The notes beneath the pieces were generated by a model. The model was not told the origin of the DNA, did no database searches, and saw nothing but the letters and a program-made list of their open reading frames with translations. DNA of 64,000 nt from JAFGJU01 sp964570935 (GTDB lineage: Bacteria > Eisenbacteria > RBG-16-71-46 > JAFGJU01): positions 1 to 64,000 of the forward strand of contig CAZMZP010000015.1 in the NCBI GenBank assembly GCA_964570935.1. The letters run 5' to 3'. Of the stretch, positions 33,322 through 42,571 are shown in pieces (the first letter of the stretch is position 1; each line of letters begins with the position of its first letter). The position numbers and the translations under genes are program-made.

Positions 33322-33891
33322 CTAAGTCGTCCCCTGGTCCCCGCGTCTCTTAAGCCAGTCCCTTCTGAGGAGGCCGTAGAAAACCATGTCCTCGTACGAA
33401 TCCCACTTCTTCGCATGCTGCCGCAGCACGCCCTCTCGCTTCATTCCGAGCTTCTTCATCACCTGGCCGGACGCCGGGTTGCGCTTGAAGTGTACGGCGT
33501 ACACACGGTTCACGCCCAGCTGTGCGAACGCGTATTCCACGACCGCCGACGAGGCCTCCGTGCAGTACCCTCTGTCCCAGTACTGTTTTCCAATCCAGTA
33601 GCCGAGCTCCGCCCGTTTGAACTGCGGTACCATTGCCAGCCCCACCGCGCCGAGCAGCTCCCCGTTCGTTCGCCGCGTGAGCGCGAAGTTTGCCAGCTCG
33701 CGTGACTCGAACTTGGGCCGGTGCGTGGCGATCCACTCCTCGGCCGCGCCGTCCTCGTAAGGGTGGGGGATGTTGAGGGTGGTGTCGGCGATCGCCCGGT
33801 CACCGGCCAGCCGCTGGACGGCCTTGGCGTCCGAGAGCTCGAAGGGTCTCAGTATCAGTCGCTTAGTAACGAGTGTCGGTTGATGAGTCAT
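33322..33891 (-). CDS. RimJ/RimL-like GNAT acetyltransferase
   Basis: This 189-residue protein begins TKRLILRPFELSDAKAVQRL, typical of the RimJ/RimL group, and has GYWIGKQYWDRGYCTEA (acetyl-CoA site, about 97-113) and NPASGQVMKKLGMKREGVLRQH. It probably acetylates protein N-termini or small amines. It overlaps the upstream CYTH gene by 29 bases, so the pair is co-translated. Confidence 0.9.
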   Translation of the reverse strand: MTHQPTLVTKRLILRPFELSDAKAVQRLAGDRAIADTTLNIPHPYEDGAAEEWIATHRPKFESRELANFALTRRTNGELLGAVGLAMVPQFKRAELGYWIGKQYWDRGYCTEASSAVVEYAFAQLGVNRVYAVHFKRNPASGQVMKKLGMKREGVLRQHAKKWDSYEDMVFYGLLRRDWLKRRGDQGTT

Positions 33892-34408
33892 TGACCTGTT
33901 TGGCCTCCAGGAGGTCTATGTACGCCGCGGTCACGAGGTCGCTTTCCTGTATGCCGATTGTTTTCATGAGACGGTCCGCGATCGATGTGCCCTCGTCCGC
34001 AGACTGATGCGGTCCGAGCACGACCTCGATCTCCGCGAACGTTCCCAGGCCCTCCACCTCGTCCAGATGTATTCGCGTGGCCCCCGTCGTGTAAAGCGAA
34101 CGCGTCTTCCTGACACTTCCGCGGATACCCAGCGCTCGACCCAGGACCTCCAGCAGATAGTCGGGCTTGGACGTCTCGAAGATGAGGTAGTCCGACCGCC
34201 TCGGGCCGGCTGCGTCCTCCCGCTCGTAGTGGATCAGCTGCCCGCTGGACGGCGACAGGATTCTGAGCTTTAGTCTTCCGCGGGGTGAACGGAAGAACAC
34301 GTCCTCCTGCCGGATGACTACCACCGAGGCGTCGCTGATTTCTTCCACGCGCGCGCGGAAACCCTCCGCGTCTCTCACTTGCGCTTTTATCTCAATGTTT
34401 GTCGCCAT
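33863..34408 (-). CDS. CYTH-domain protein (class IV adenylate cyclase/thiamine-triphosphatase type)
   Basis: This 181-residue protein has the start of the family tunnel fold, NIEIKAQV (ExExK-like), then RLKLRIL, LIHYERED, RIHLDEVEGLGTFAEIEVVL, and a basic RKTRSLY. The acidic and basic residues of a triphosphate tunnel are present. Reactions in this family include cyclic AMP formation and triphosphate hydrolysis, which cannot be told apart by sequence here. It overlaps the RimJ/RimL-like gene by 29 bases. Confidence 0.85.
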   Translation of the reverse strand: MATNIEIKAQVRDAEGFRARVEEISDASVVVIRQEDVFFRSPRGRLKLRILSPSSGQLIHYEREDAAGPRRSDYLIFETSKPDYLLEVLGRALGIRGSVRKTRSLYTTGATRIHLDEVEGLGTFAEIEVVLGPHQSADEGTSIADRLMKTIGIQESDLVTAAYIDLLEAKQVNDSSTDTRY

Positions 34409-34571
34409 GGCTTGGTGCCGGCCCGACCTCCCGGCCGATCTCCTCGATACGGAAAGCCTAATACAGCGCCCGGGCCATTACTAATGATTTTGGCGGAGTC
34501 CAGCGGGCGGCGGCGCGTCACGCTGGGTGGGCCCAGCCAGTCGGGTGCTGCGGGAGGCGCGTCGCGCCGGG

Positions 34572-35990
34572 TTACTTTGTCAGCCTGTACGCGACGACCC
34601 TGTTGTCGAGGAAGGTGGGAATTATCAGAAGCTCGCGGTCCGCGAGATATTCGAAATCCGCGGTGTTGAACTGGCCTGTGGCGTCCATCAGCTCGGTCAC
34701 TCGTCCCGAGCCGGAAACCGAGAAGACGCGGCCTTCCCAGTGCGACACGAGACAGCCTCCGTCGCCGGCCAGCCTGATTCCGTCAATCACGCCGGCGCCG
34801 AGACACGTCACCGCCGTGATGCTCTTGCTGTTGACGTCCACGGCCTTGAGATGCCCGTTGCCCGGGCTTCCGACGAGCAGAGTGTTCCCGCGCAGGCAGA
34901 TGCCGTTGGGCTGGCTCAACGCGTCGGTTTCCAGCCAGGTTTCGACCTTGCCGTCTTTGAAACGGTATATTCTACTTGTCTCCGCCCCCGCCGGAGAAGT
35001 GTCGGTTATGTAGACGACCCCCCTTGAGTCGACCGCTACGTCGTTCGGGAACACGCAACCGGGTATGGGGTACCTGTTCAGTATCCTGCCCGAGGCGGCG
35101 CCTATCTCGACCAGATTCCGCCGCTCGACAGTGTAGAGCTTGTCCTTGTACATCCCCATTCCGCAGGGCGCGTGCAGGCCCGAGACCCATTTCAGGTTCT
35201 CGATCTCACCGTTGAGTCTCACCTTTGATATGTAGCCCGTGAATTCATCCGGTCGGGCGTCCGCCTTGTACTTATTGTCGAAGCTAGTCACGTACAACAC
35301 GTCCCGCGTCGCGTCGTACAACACGGACTCGGGCGTCAGAAACACCGCCTGCGTCTCCCACGCCTTCTCGAGGCGGCCGTGGTCCGCAGCGGGCGGGTCC
35401 AGTTTCCGGTCGGCCCTGCACGCGAACCCCCACCCTGCGGACGATTCCTTTAGGACCAGCAAGATCTCGTTCAGTCCCTTGTCCATGTCCAGGTAGACCG
35501 AGTCGTTCAGCTCCACGGGTCCGGGCGACGCCGGGTCGGGCCAGCGGTCCGGGTTCATCCCGTAGAACAACTTGTGCCTGTTGAGGAAGAGAGCGATTTC
35601 GCCGCTGTGCCCGACGGAAAGCCTGACGCGCTGCTTCTTCTCGGAACCGAAGAGCGCCCTGGCCATGACGACGTCAGCGTCCTGCCCGTCTCCCGTCCTG
35701 AGCCCCGACACGTCGACCAACCCCGATGACTGGGAAGTCACGTCCTCCCAGCCGGCGTAGAAGATGCTGTAGAACCGCGGGTATTCAACAGTAGCGAGGT
35801 CGAGATCTCCGGCCTCGAATGCCTGTGAGATCTGCCATTGCGTGATCGTGACGTCGGCCGTCTCCGCGGCACGGACGTCCGACGGACGCGCCAGGGCAAG
35901 CAGGATAAGAGCCGGCAAAAGCGTGACGCCTGCTGAGGCGAGCGTCAGACGGACGCGGAGCGACCGTGCGAGCTGCTTTAGCGGATTCAT
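34572..35990 (-). CDS. Secreted SMP-30/NHL-type beta-propeller protein
   Basis: This 472-residue protein has an N-terminal signal or membrane helix (RLTLASAGVTLLPALILLAL, about 15-35) and AEA near the cut. Residues about 45-200 form a beta domain (LSVGHSGEIALFLN...). About 205-470 form a six-bladed propeller with repeats such as DVLYVTSF, PNDVAVDSRGVVYITDTS and QPNGICLRGNTLLVGSPGNG. Metal-binding lactonase residues are not confirmed. Probably a periplasmic or surface sensor or lactone-type enzyme; function unknown. The ATG follows GAGGAGG with 8 bases between. Confidence 0.75.
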   Translation of the reverse strand: MNPLKQLARSLRVRLTLASAGVTLLPALILLALARPSDVRAAETADVTITQWQISQAFEAGDLDLATVEYPRFYSIFYAGWEDVTSQSSGLVDVSGLRTGDGQDADVVMARALFGSEKKQRVRLSVGHSGEIALFLNRHKLFYGMNPDRWPDPASPGPVELNDSVYLDMDKGLNEILLVLKESSAGWGFACRADRKLDPPAADHGRLEKAWETQAVFLTPESVLYDATRDVLYVTSFDNKYKADARPDEFTGYISKVRLNGEIENLKWVSGLHAPCGMGMYKDKLYTVERRNLVEIGAASGRILNRYPIPGCVFPNDVAVDSRGVVYITDTSPAGAETSRIYRFKDGKVETWLETDALSQPNGICLRGNTLLVGSPGNGHLKAVDVNSKSITAVTCLGAGVIDGIRLAGDGGCLVSHWEGRVFSVSGSGRVTELMDATGQFNTADFEYLADRELLIIPTFLDNRVVAYRLTK

Positions 35991-36017
35991 GACGATTTCC
36001 TCCTCTGGCCGCGCCGG

Positions 36018-36788
36018 TTACGACCCGGCTGCGGCGCGCTGCGCGAGAGGATCCCTTCTGACCCGCCGCCTTACGAGCCACCAGCCGAACAGCGCGTACA
36101 GCCCGGTTATGGCGATTGTGACGACAGCCTGGCCGGGTTCAATCGGCTTGGCCTCTGACAGCGGGGCGAATCCGCGGCTCGCGAAATCGCTGAAGTCGAT
36201 CAGCGCGTGCAGCACGACTGCCGGCCATATGGTTCCGCTGAAGATGCGAGGCCCGGCGAACCCGAGACCGATGAATGTGGCGTAGATGGCCTGAACCACG
36301 GTGGAGAAGACGTCGCGGCCCTGGAACATGTTGGTGAGATGCGCGGCCCCGAACAGCACTGACGATATCAGTGCTGCCCGCATTACACCCCGTGGCATCA
36401 ACGCTCGCAGAACGACTCCTCGCAGAAGGCCTTCTTCTCCGAAGCCCACCAGCAGTGTGAACACGGCAATCCCGACGACGCGGGTCAGCGTCGCCGGCTG
36501 TCCCTGAGCGTCAGCGAACGCCAGCAGGGGAAGTATCAGCCAGGGCGCGTACGCAAGAAGCGCGCGTTTGGACAGCGGACGCGTAAACCCGCCTGCGCGC
36601 CACCAGGCAAGGTAGGTGAGCAGTAAGCCGACGTATACGCAGAGGGCCACCTGAGCCGTCAGCAGTCCTGACAGCTGCGTGTGTTTGGGCCCCAGCAGTG
36701 CGGCCAGAAGGGACGTCAGGCACGGGTCGTAGACCAGGATGGCAACCAGCGAGAACGGGATGGGATGACGGGTCAGTAGGGTCTTCAT
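36018..36788 (-). CDS. CPBP (Abi) intramembrane metalloprotease family protein
   Basis: This 256-residue membrane protein has the family motifs: GFGEEGLLRG (E118, E119, R123), LFGAAHLTN (H150), and VLHALIDF (H194, D198). These are the CPBP/Rce1-type active-site residues. About six or seven membrane helices are seen. The substrate is unknown; members include prenyl-protein endopeptidases and bacteriocin-immunity proteins. It stands between the SMP-30-like gene and a HAD phosphatase, all on the minus strand. Confidence 0.88.
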   Translation of the reverse strand: MKTLLTRHPIPFSLVAILVYDPCLTSLLAALLGPKHTQLSGLLTAQVALCVYVGLLLTYLAWWRAGGFTRPLSKRALLAYAPWLILPLLAFADAQGQPATLTRVVGIAVFTLLVGFGEEGLLRGVVLRALMPRGVMRAALISSVLFGAAHLTNMFQGRDVFSTVVQAIYATFIGLGFAGPRIFSGTIWPAVVLHALIDFSDFASRGFAPLSEAKPIEPGQAVVTIAITGLYALFGWWLVRRRVRRDPLAQRAAAGS

Positions 36789-36869
36789 GGGGCAGTCCCC
36801 TCAATGGGCCGCCGGGCGGCGCGTCCTCGGCCGCTCCGCCGCGAGATCCCGGCTGCGACCGCTCTCTGC

Positions 36870-37532
36870 TCAGCTCGTCTTGTCGAAATGCTCGGCCAGC
36901 ACGCTCAGGACAGAATACGGCTCGTCGCACACCCATGTTGCGCCGGACTCCAGGAGCTCGGTCCGGGTCCCGTACCCGTAGGTAACGCCGATTGCCGGCA
37001 CTCCGTTCGCCAGAGCTCCCTTGATGTCATTGGACCTGTCCCCGACCATGACCGCATCGCCAGGCCGTATAGATTCAGTCTTGAGGACGTATTCGATGAG
37101 CTCGCCCTTGTCCGCCCGCGCGCCGTCCATGTCGCTGCCGTACACCGCGGCGAAGAAGCGGTCCAGCGCGAAGTGCCGCACGACCTGCCGGGAAGTGGTT
37201 TCCGCCTTGGAGGTCGCCACGTACGTCAGCCACCCTCTGCCGTGAATGGCTTCCAGCATGTCCACTACGCCAGGGTAGACCTTGTTGTAGAACATCCCGA
37301 CGGACTCAAAATGCTCGCGGTAGAGCCTCACCGCGGCCTCCACGGCGTCCGGGCCAGGGTTCCCCATCAGGTCCCGGAAGATCTCGCGCAGCGGAGCGCC
37401 GATGTGGCCGGACAACGTTTCCGGCCGCGGGACTGTGACCCCAGACCGCGAAAGCGCGTACTCCAGGCATCTCACGATTCCGTCACGGGAGTCGGTCAGG
37501 GTTCCGTCTAGGTCGAAGAGGACTGATTTCAT
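36870..37532 (-). CDS. HAD-superfamily phosphatase, phosphoglycolate-phosphatase-like
   Basis: This 220-residue protein has motif I FDLDGTLTDS (6-15), a four-helix cap, motif II VATS, and motif IV VGDRSNDIKGA (about 171-181). It matches the Gph/PGP subgroup (type IA). The substrate could be phosphoglycolate or another small phosphate ester. It begins 16 bases after the gltX stop. Confidence 0.88.
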   Translation of the reverse strand: MKSVLFDLDGTLTDSRDGIVRCLEYALSRSGVTVPRPETLSGHIGAPLREIFRDLMGNPGPDAVEAAVRLYREHFESVGMFYNKVYPGVVDMLEAIHGRGWLTYVATSKAETTSRQVVRHFALDRFFAAVYGSDMDGARADKGELIEYVLKTESIRPGDAVMVGDRSNDIKGALANGVPAIGVTYGYGTRTELLESGATWVCDEPYSVLSVLAEHFDKTS

Positions 37533-37548
37533 CGGGGATGGAGTCGGC

Positions 37549-39072
37549 CTACGGTTTGTGTGTGTCCTCGGGCGCCCCGGCGACTGCCTGAAGGCGGCGC
37601 AGTGTCGCGGACCTGCCGACGCACTCCAGCGTCTCGAATAGAGGCGGAGTCGCCTGACGTCCGCTGACGGCCAACCTGACTGGCATCAACAGCTCGGGCG
37701 GCTTCCAGCCAAGCTTCGCGGTCTCCTTCTCAAGCACCTCTTTCAGAGACGAAACGGTCCAGCTTGTGTCGGCCAGCTCCCGCAGGCCCACGGCGGCGTC
37801 AGCCAGCGCCTGTTTCACCTCGTTGAGCTGGTGCTTCTTGGCGAAGCGGTCAGTCTTGAGAAGCTCTAGACAGGCCACAGGGTCGGGGTCTCTGAAGAAG
37901 AACGTCACGAGCTCCGGTGCTTCTGCGAGGGTCTTCAATCGCTCCTGCTCGAGCGCGATTATGGCCTTCAAATGCTCGAACTCCGCTCTGGCCGGCGGCT
38001 CGGGCGAAATCAGGCCTGCCCCGACAAGGAAGGGTAGAACACGAAGCGTCAGCTCCTCCACGCTGAGCAGCCTTATGTAATGGCCGTTCAACCAGACGAG
38101 CTTGGCGCGGTCGAATATGGCGTTGGAGCTGCTGCAGTGCTCGACGGCGAACGCTCCCAGCAGTCCGTCGAACGAAAAGACTTCCTGGTCCGTGCCTGGA
38201 TTCCATCCGCAGAGCGCCAGATGATTGACTATGGCTTCAGGCAGATAGCCCTCGTCCCGGAACTCTCCGATGAACACGGCTCCGGTCCGCTTGCTTATCT
38301 TGGACCTGTCGGGATTGAGGAGCAGCGCGAAGTGCCCGAACTCCGGCGCGTCGAACCCAAGCGCCTGGTACATCTGGAGCTGAACGAACGTGTTGGTAGT
38401 GTGGTCGGCGCCCCTCAAGACGTGAGAGATTCGCATATCGTGTTCGTCGACCACGGTCGCGTAGCTGTACGTGGGCACTCCGTCGGACTTGAGTATCACG
38501 GGGTCACCCATGAGCGACGCGTCCAGCTCTATGCGGCCTTTTACGAGGTCGGTAAACGTCATCACTCCGGGCACGATCTTGAGGCGCACGACCGCCCTCT
38601 CTCCGGCTCGCTGTCGAGCCTCCGCGTCCGCGCGGTCCAACCCGCGGCACCGGCCGCTGTACCGCGGTGTCCCGCCTTCGGCCATCGCTGTCTGGCGTTC
38701 TTTCTCCAGTTCCTCGGGAGAGCAGAAACAGTAATAGGCCCTGCCTTTCTCGATGAGCTCCGCTGCGTGGCGCTGGTACAGGGGCAGGCGCTCCGACTGG
38801 CGGTACTGGCCCGACGGCCCGCCCTTGTCCGGCCCCTCGTCCCATTCCAGTCCCAGCCACCTGAGCCCATCAAGTACGCCCTGCTCGGACTCCGCGGTCG
38901 AGCGCTGCACGTCCGTGTCGTCGATTCTGAGGATGAAGGATCCGCCGTGCTGGCGTGCGAACAGCAAGTTGTACAAAGCGGTGCGGGCCGTTCCCACGTG
39001 GCACTTGCCCGTGGGGCTTGCGGCAATCCGGACGCGGACCGGTTTGGCTGTGTCTCGGACGGAGTCGGTCAC
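37549..39072 (-). CDS. gltX: Glutamyl-tRNA synthetase
   Basis: This 507-residue class I synthetase charges tRNA-Glu. The HIGH region is SPTGKCHVGTART, and the KMSKS region is KISKRTG. RIDDTD and the anticodon-binding helical domain (about 340-500) are present. GTG at 39072 overlaps the stop of the upstream Fpg/Nei gene (GTGA). An in-frame ATG at 39120 lies inside that gene and is unlikely. A four-residue zinc module may be present near YYCFCSPEEL. The HIGH variant (CHVG) differs from the usual LHIG but keeps the second His-Gly spacing. Confidence 0.93.
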   Translation of the reverse strand: MTDSVRDTAKPVRVRIAASPTGKCHVGTARTALYNLLFARQHGGSFILRIDDTDVQRSTAESEQGVLDGLRWLGLEWDEGPDKGGPSGQYRQSERLPLYQRHAAELIEKGRAYYCFCSPEELEKERQTAMAEGGTPRYSGRCRGLDRADAEARQRAGERAVVRLKIVPGVMTFTDLVKGRIELDASLMGDPVILKSDGVPTYSYATVVDEHDMRISHVLRGADHTTNTFVQLQMYQALGFDAPEFGHFALLLNPDRSKISKRTGAVFIGEFRDEGYLPEAIVNHLALCGWNPGTDQEVFSFDGLLGAFAVEHCSSSNAIFDRAKLVWLNGHYIRLLSVEELTLRVLPFLVGAGLISPEPPARAEFEHLKAIIALEQERLKTLAEAPELVTFFFRDPDPVACLELLKTDRFAKKHQLNEVKQALADAAVGLRELADTSWTVSSLKEVLEKETAKLGWKPPELLMPVRLAVSGRQATPPLFETLECVGRSATLRRLQAVAGAPEDTHKP

Positions 39073-39911
39073 TGGCGTTTTCCCGCGCGTTTCTTCTTCG
39101 CCGGCTTGAGCGGCTGGCACCGCGGGCAGATGAAAGTGCTGGTGCCGCCGGTCTTGATCTTCTGTATGGTGCTCCCGCAGGCGGGGCAGGGCTTGCCCTC
39201 CTTGTAGCCGATTACGATGTGCCTGGCCTTGAAGCCCCCCGGCTTTCCGTACAGGTTGAGCTCGTAGAATGCGCCACCCCTGCTCGAGCTCGGGCGAAGT
39301 CCTTTGTCGATGGCGGCAGCCAGCGCCTCCACGTCATCCCCCACAAGCGTGTGAGTACCTCGCAGGGGGTGGAGCCCGGCGAAAAACAGGATGTCGTGGA
39401 CGTAGGCGTTTCCAATGCCCGCGATCCTGGACTGGTCTAACAGCATGGATTTCACGGAGCCGCGCCGGCCCATGATCATTGCTCCCAGCTCTGAAGCCGT
39501 CAGGTCGAGCGCGTTGGGTCCCAGCCTCGCTGTCATTGCGTGCGTGTTGAGTTTGTTTGCCGGGACGTAGTGTGTATACCCGAACCACCAGAAATTGAGC
39601 GCCAGGCATGAGCCGTCGGTGAACTCGAAAAGCGTGCGCCACTTGGCCGGGAGTTTCTTCCTGGTGACGAGGAGTATTTCGCCGCCCATGCCCAGGTTGA
39701 TGAGGAGCCACCCCTTCGTCGTCTCCACGAATATCCACTTGCCGTGACTCGTGACGTCCAGTATGCGCGCGCGGAGCAGCCCCGCCGTGAACGCCCTTAC
39801 CGATACGTTCAGCGACTTCGGCTGTTTCACCTCGATGCCGCGGACGGTCTTGCCCACGAGTTCCTTTCTCATCTCGCGGGTTCTGCTGGCTATTTCGGGA
39901 AGCTCGGGCAT
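39069..39911 (-). CDS. Fpg/Nei-family DNA glycosylase
   Basis: This 280-residue protein begins MPELPEI, with the catalytic Pro and Glu at the processed N-terminus. It carries a helix-two-turn-helix with DQSRIAGIGNAYVHDIL, and ends in a zinc finger with CPACG and CPRC, then a Lys-rich tail. It removes oxidised bases (8-oxoguanine or oxidised pyrimidines) and nicks the abasic site. Fpg and Nei subtypes are not separable by eye. The stop overlaps the gltX GTG, so both are co-translated. Confidence 0.92.
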   Translation of the reverse strand: MPELPEIASRTREMRKELVGKTVRGIEVKQPKSLNVSVRAFTAGLLRARILDVTSHGKWIFVETTKGWLLINLGMGGEILLVTRKKLPAKWRTLFEFTDGSCLALNFWWFGYTHYVPANKLNTHAMTARLGPNALDLTASELGAMIMGRRGSVKSMLLDQSRIAGIGNAYVHDILFFAGLHPLRGTHTLVGDDVEALAAAIDKGLRPSSSRGGAFYELNLYGKPGGFKARHIVIGYKEGKPCPACGSTIQKIKTGGTSTFICPRCQPLKPAKKKRAGKRQ

Positions 39912-39921
39912 TTAATCCCTC

Positions 39922-40428
39922 TCAGAACGCGTACCCGACCGAGAGTCCGGGCCAGATGAAGAACCCGCCGCCCGCGATCAATCCGTACGCGGTGCCGCGG
40001 AACAGAAGCCCGCCCTGGGAGCGGTATTCCATCCCCAGGCCGAGGTAGCTGTATGTGTCGGACGCGTCGTCGTCAAACGGACCCGTGTCAAAGGACGCCG
40101 TGACCAAAACGAAGCCGCCGGTGAGGTACACGGACCCGTCCTTGGGAATCAGATACACCTTCGCTCCGACCGGCACGAACACAACTGTCGTATTGTCTTC
40201 GTCCGTTCCGCCGCCGAGAGCGGACAGGCCGGCTTCAAGGCCGATTGTGTTTCCTATCATGTGCTGATAGTTGAAAGTGTAGAGGATGGACTTGCCCAAC
40301 AGCTCTATGCTGATGTCGTTGGGAAGCGTCTCGCGGATTCCGGCCGCTGACGCCGCCTGCGCCGGGATTACGGTCAGGACTGCGCAGGCGAGAATAATGA
40401 TGAAGTATGTAACGGACGGTCTGTGCAT
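39922..40428 (-). CDS. Secreted beta-barrel-type protein, possible outer-membrane porin-like
   Basis: This 168-residue protein has a signal peptide (MHRPSVTYFIIILACAVLTV..., cut near AQA-ASA). Alternating beta strands rich in Gly, Tyr and Thr follow, and it ends in the aromatic GLSVGYAF, as outer-membrane barrels do. Repeated strands such as GLEAGLSALGGG and GSVYLTGGFVLVTA fit an eight-stranded barrel. The function is unknown. The ATG at 40428 has AGGAGG 6 bases upstream; an earlier in-frame start has no signal-peptide character. Confidence 0.7.
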   Translation of the reverse strand: MHRPSVTYFIIILACAVLTVIPAQAASAAGIRETLPNDISIELLGKSILYTFNYQHMIGNTIGLEAGLSALGGGTDEDNTTVVFVPVGAKVYLIPKDGSVYLTGGFVLVTASFDTGPFDDDASDTYSYLGLGMEYRSQGGLLFRGTAYGLIAGGGFFIWPGLSVGYAF

Positions 40429-40517
40429 GTCGATCCTCCTGTGAATGAGTGCGTAGAAGCGGCTCCGATACGCGTCCGGCATTATAACTCATTCTGTCCG
40501 AAATCGGACTCCGCATG

Positions 40518-41381
40518 TCACGTTCTGGTGACCAGATAGATGCCCACGAGTATCAGGACGCCGCCGGCGAGCTGGTTCGGACTCAGCGTCTCGCCCAGTA
40601 TAGGAATGGCCGCCAGAGCGGTGATCACCGGCTGGCCCAGCAGGGAAACCGAGACGGTGGACGCCTTTGCGTGCCCGAGGGCGTAGTTCAGGGCCAGCCA
40701 CCCCACCACGTGCGAGATGAGACCAAGCGCCAGAAGGGCGGCCCAGGTCTGCGCCGAGAACCCGCTGAGGCACTCGCCCCTGGCCAGAGCGATGGCCAGA
40801 AGAGTGGCCGTGCTGGCGAGCACCGAGATAGTCGTGAACGCCAGCGTGCCCGACCTGCTCCTGGCTACCTGGGTTATGAGCAGGTAGCCCGCGTAGAAAA
40901 AGCTCGCGATGACGGCCAGCGAATTGCCCCAGCCCAGCTCCGCCGCGCGCATCTTGTCGATGCCGACAATTGTGATCATCCCGACCATCGCGAGAACGGT
41001 CCCCGGCCAGTAAGAACGTCCGAGTCTCTCCTTGAGAATGAACAGGGTGCCGAGGCCGACCCACACCGGGGCCAGGTACGCCAGGACCGTGGCGTTGGCC
41101 GCGTTAGTCAGGAACAACGAAACGTTCCACAGTGAAAGGTCGATGCCGAACAGCACTCCGGCCGCCAGTGAAAGAAGAATGGTCCGTCTGTCGGGCAGCG
41201 GGGAACCGCGCAGGAGCCACAGCGGCACCAGCGCGGCCGAGGCGATGAGGACTCTGTAGAAGGCCGAAACCACGCCGGGCGCGTCCGCCAGACGCGTGAA
41301 GATGGCGGAGAAGCCTATGCACACCACGCCCACGAGCACACAGAGCTGGGGCAGGCCCGCCCATCTTCTATAATGAGTCAA
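40518..41381 (-). CDS. EamA/DMT-family transporter
   Basis: This 287-residue protein has ten predicted membrane helices in two EamA repeats. The first repeat has FSAIFTRLADAPGVVSAFYR and ends in LGTLFILKERLG; the second has an equivalent ALAAIPILGETLSPNQ. The family exports metabolites, often amino acids or nucleotide precursors. Start choice is weak: TTG at 41381 gives the full first helix, but no clear ribosome site precedes it. Confidence 0.85.
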   Translation of the reverse strand: MTHYRRWAGLPQLCVLVGVVCIGFSAIFTRLADAPGVVSAFYRVLIASAALVPLWLLRGSPLPDRRTILLSLAAGVLFGIDLSLWNVSLFLTNAANATVLAYLAPVWVGLGTLFILKERLGRSYWPGTVLAMVGMITIVGIDKMRAAELGWGNSLAVIASFFYAGYLLITQVARSRSGTLAFTTISVLASTATLLAIALARGECLSGFSAQTWAALLALGLISHVVGWLALNYALGHAKASTVSVSLLGQPVITALAAIPILGETLSPNQLAGGVLILVGIYLVTRT

Positions 41382-41455
41382 TCACTTGTCTCGCATTTGG
41401 CGTTAGGTTTGTCTCGAGCTCGAGCCTGCGCCGCAGACGGCGGGCGTGGCGCAAG

Positions 41456-41785
41456 CTACCTTGGGCGCCGCCTTTTCTTTGGGGCCTCCTCCTGCAGAAA
41501 CTGAACATTGATGGCTGCGAGCTCGTTCTCGAACCAGGCGACCAGGCGTCCTACGAATTTCTCAACAAGAAAGTAGGCGTCAGACGGGTTCTTGGAATGG
41601 ATGCGCGCTATCAGGACCCCCTTGGCGCTTGCGACTTCGACGTGACCCTTGTCCTTCAGCTTGTGGGTCAGCCGGGTCTTCTTCCTGTTGGCCCAGTCCC
41701 ACGTTTTCGCTTCGTGAATCACCTTGCTGCGGAGGAGCTTGTAAGCATCCTGGCCGGCTCTCGGGACGACCTGAACGATCAGCAT
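41456..41785 (-). CDS. Unknown small basic protein
   Basis: This 109-residue protein is not recognised. It has a tryptophan-containing AKTWDWANRKKTRL segment, then GHVEVASAKGVLIARIHSK, an amphipathic helix (EKFVGRLVAWFENELA) and a basic tail ending KKRRRPR. It has no membrane segment and may bind nucleic acid or an acidic partner. It is flanked by an EamA transporter and an outer-membrane-like protein. The start is an ATG at 41785 with AGGAGG-like sequence (GTAGGAGGCAGGTC) upstream. Confidence 0.55.
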   Translation of the reverse strand: MLIVQVVPRAGQDAYKLLRSKVIHEAKTWDWANRKKTRLTHKLKDKGHVEVASAKGVLIARIHSKNPSDAYFLVEKFVGRLVAWFENELAAINVQFLQEEAPKKRRRPR

Positions 41786-41831
41786 GACCTGCCTCCTACA
41801 CTTTGATTCGCCAGACGACCGGGTCTAGGGC

Positions 41832-42497
41832 CTAACGTCCCCACAGCTTCAGCGTGACCAGCGCGAGTACGCCGTCGTTGGTGACCGACTCCAGGGTCCA
41901 GTCCGCGGGTTTGTCGAGAGTGCCGTTGAGATCCCTTATGTACCGGAGGCTGGCTCCGATGTTGCCCATCTCTACTCCCACGCCCACTTGGATTCCCATG
42001 TTGGCGGTGTCCATCTTGTCGAACACCTCTTCAAAATCCTCACCCGCGTCCTTGCTCAGCATTATCTCCAGCGTCGGGCCCGCCACTATGTACGGGGATA
42101 TCGAGCCTTCTCCGAACCTGTACCTGAGCAGCACAGGCAAGGACAGATAGCGGGCGTTAGGGTCAACCGTGACCTTGCCGACGTAGGTGCCGAATTCGTC
42201 ATATGCGTCGGCTTCCATCTGCATCCCCTTCTGGACGTACATCGCCCCGATTTCCAGGTCGAGCGGGGAATCGCCGAATACGCTGACCTCCAGCGACACG
42301 CCACCCGTCATCCAGAACTTCCTTTCGGAGTCGAACAGGTCCGTGCCTTTCCAGTCGTATGACTGTCCCATCCAACCGCCTCCGAGCAAGAGGCGGACGG
42401 CCCTCGGACCCAGCGCGTACGCAGGGGCGGCGATGAAGACCGTAGTGAAGAGAACGAGACAGAGCGTGTAAACGAAAACGATTCTGCTGCGCGACAT
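41832..42497 (-). CDS. Outer-membrane beta-barrel protein
   Basis: This 221-residue protein has a signal peptide (SRIVFVYTLCLVLFTTVFIAAPAYA). Barrel-type strands follow: RLLLGGGWMGQSYDW, GGVSLEVSVFG, YLSLPVLLRYRFGEGSISPYIVAGPTLE in part, and it ends in LALVTLKLWGR. The pattern is typical of porin-family (OMP b-barrel) proteins in FCB bacteria. AGGAGG lies 7 bases before the ATG at 42497; sequence before that is non-coding in character. The function is unknown. Confidence 0.75.
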   Translation of the reverse strand: MSRSRIVFVYTLCLVLFTTVFIAAPAYALGPRAVRLLLGGGWMGQSYDWKGTDLFDSERKFWMTGGVSLEVSVFGDSPLDLEIGAMYVQKGMQMEADAYDEFGTYVGKVTVDPNARYLSLPVLLRYRFGEGSISPYIVAGPTLEIMLSKDAGEDFEEVFDKMDTANMGIQVGVGVEMGNIGASLRYIRDLNGTLDKPADWTLESVTNDGVLALVTLKLWGR

Positions 42498-42571
42498 TTG
42501 CGTACCTCCTCGGTGGAACTCCGTCAACCTCATACTGCCGGACGTGCTGGATGATACACGGCCGTCAAGCC

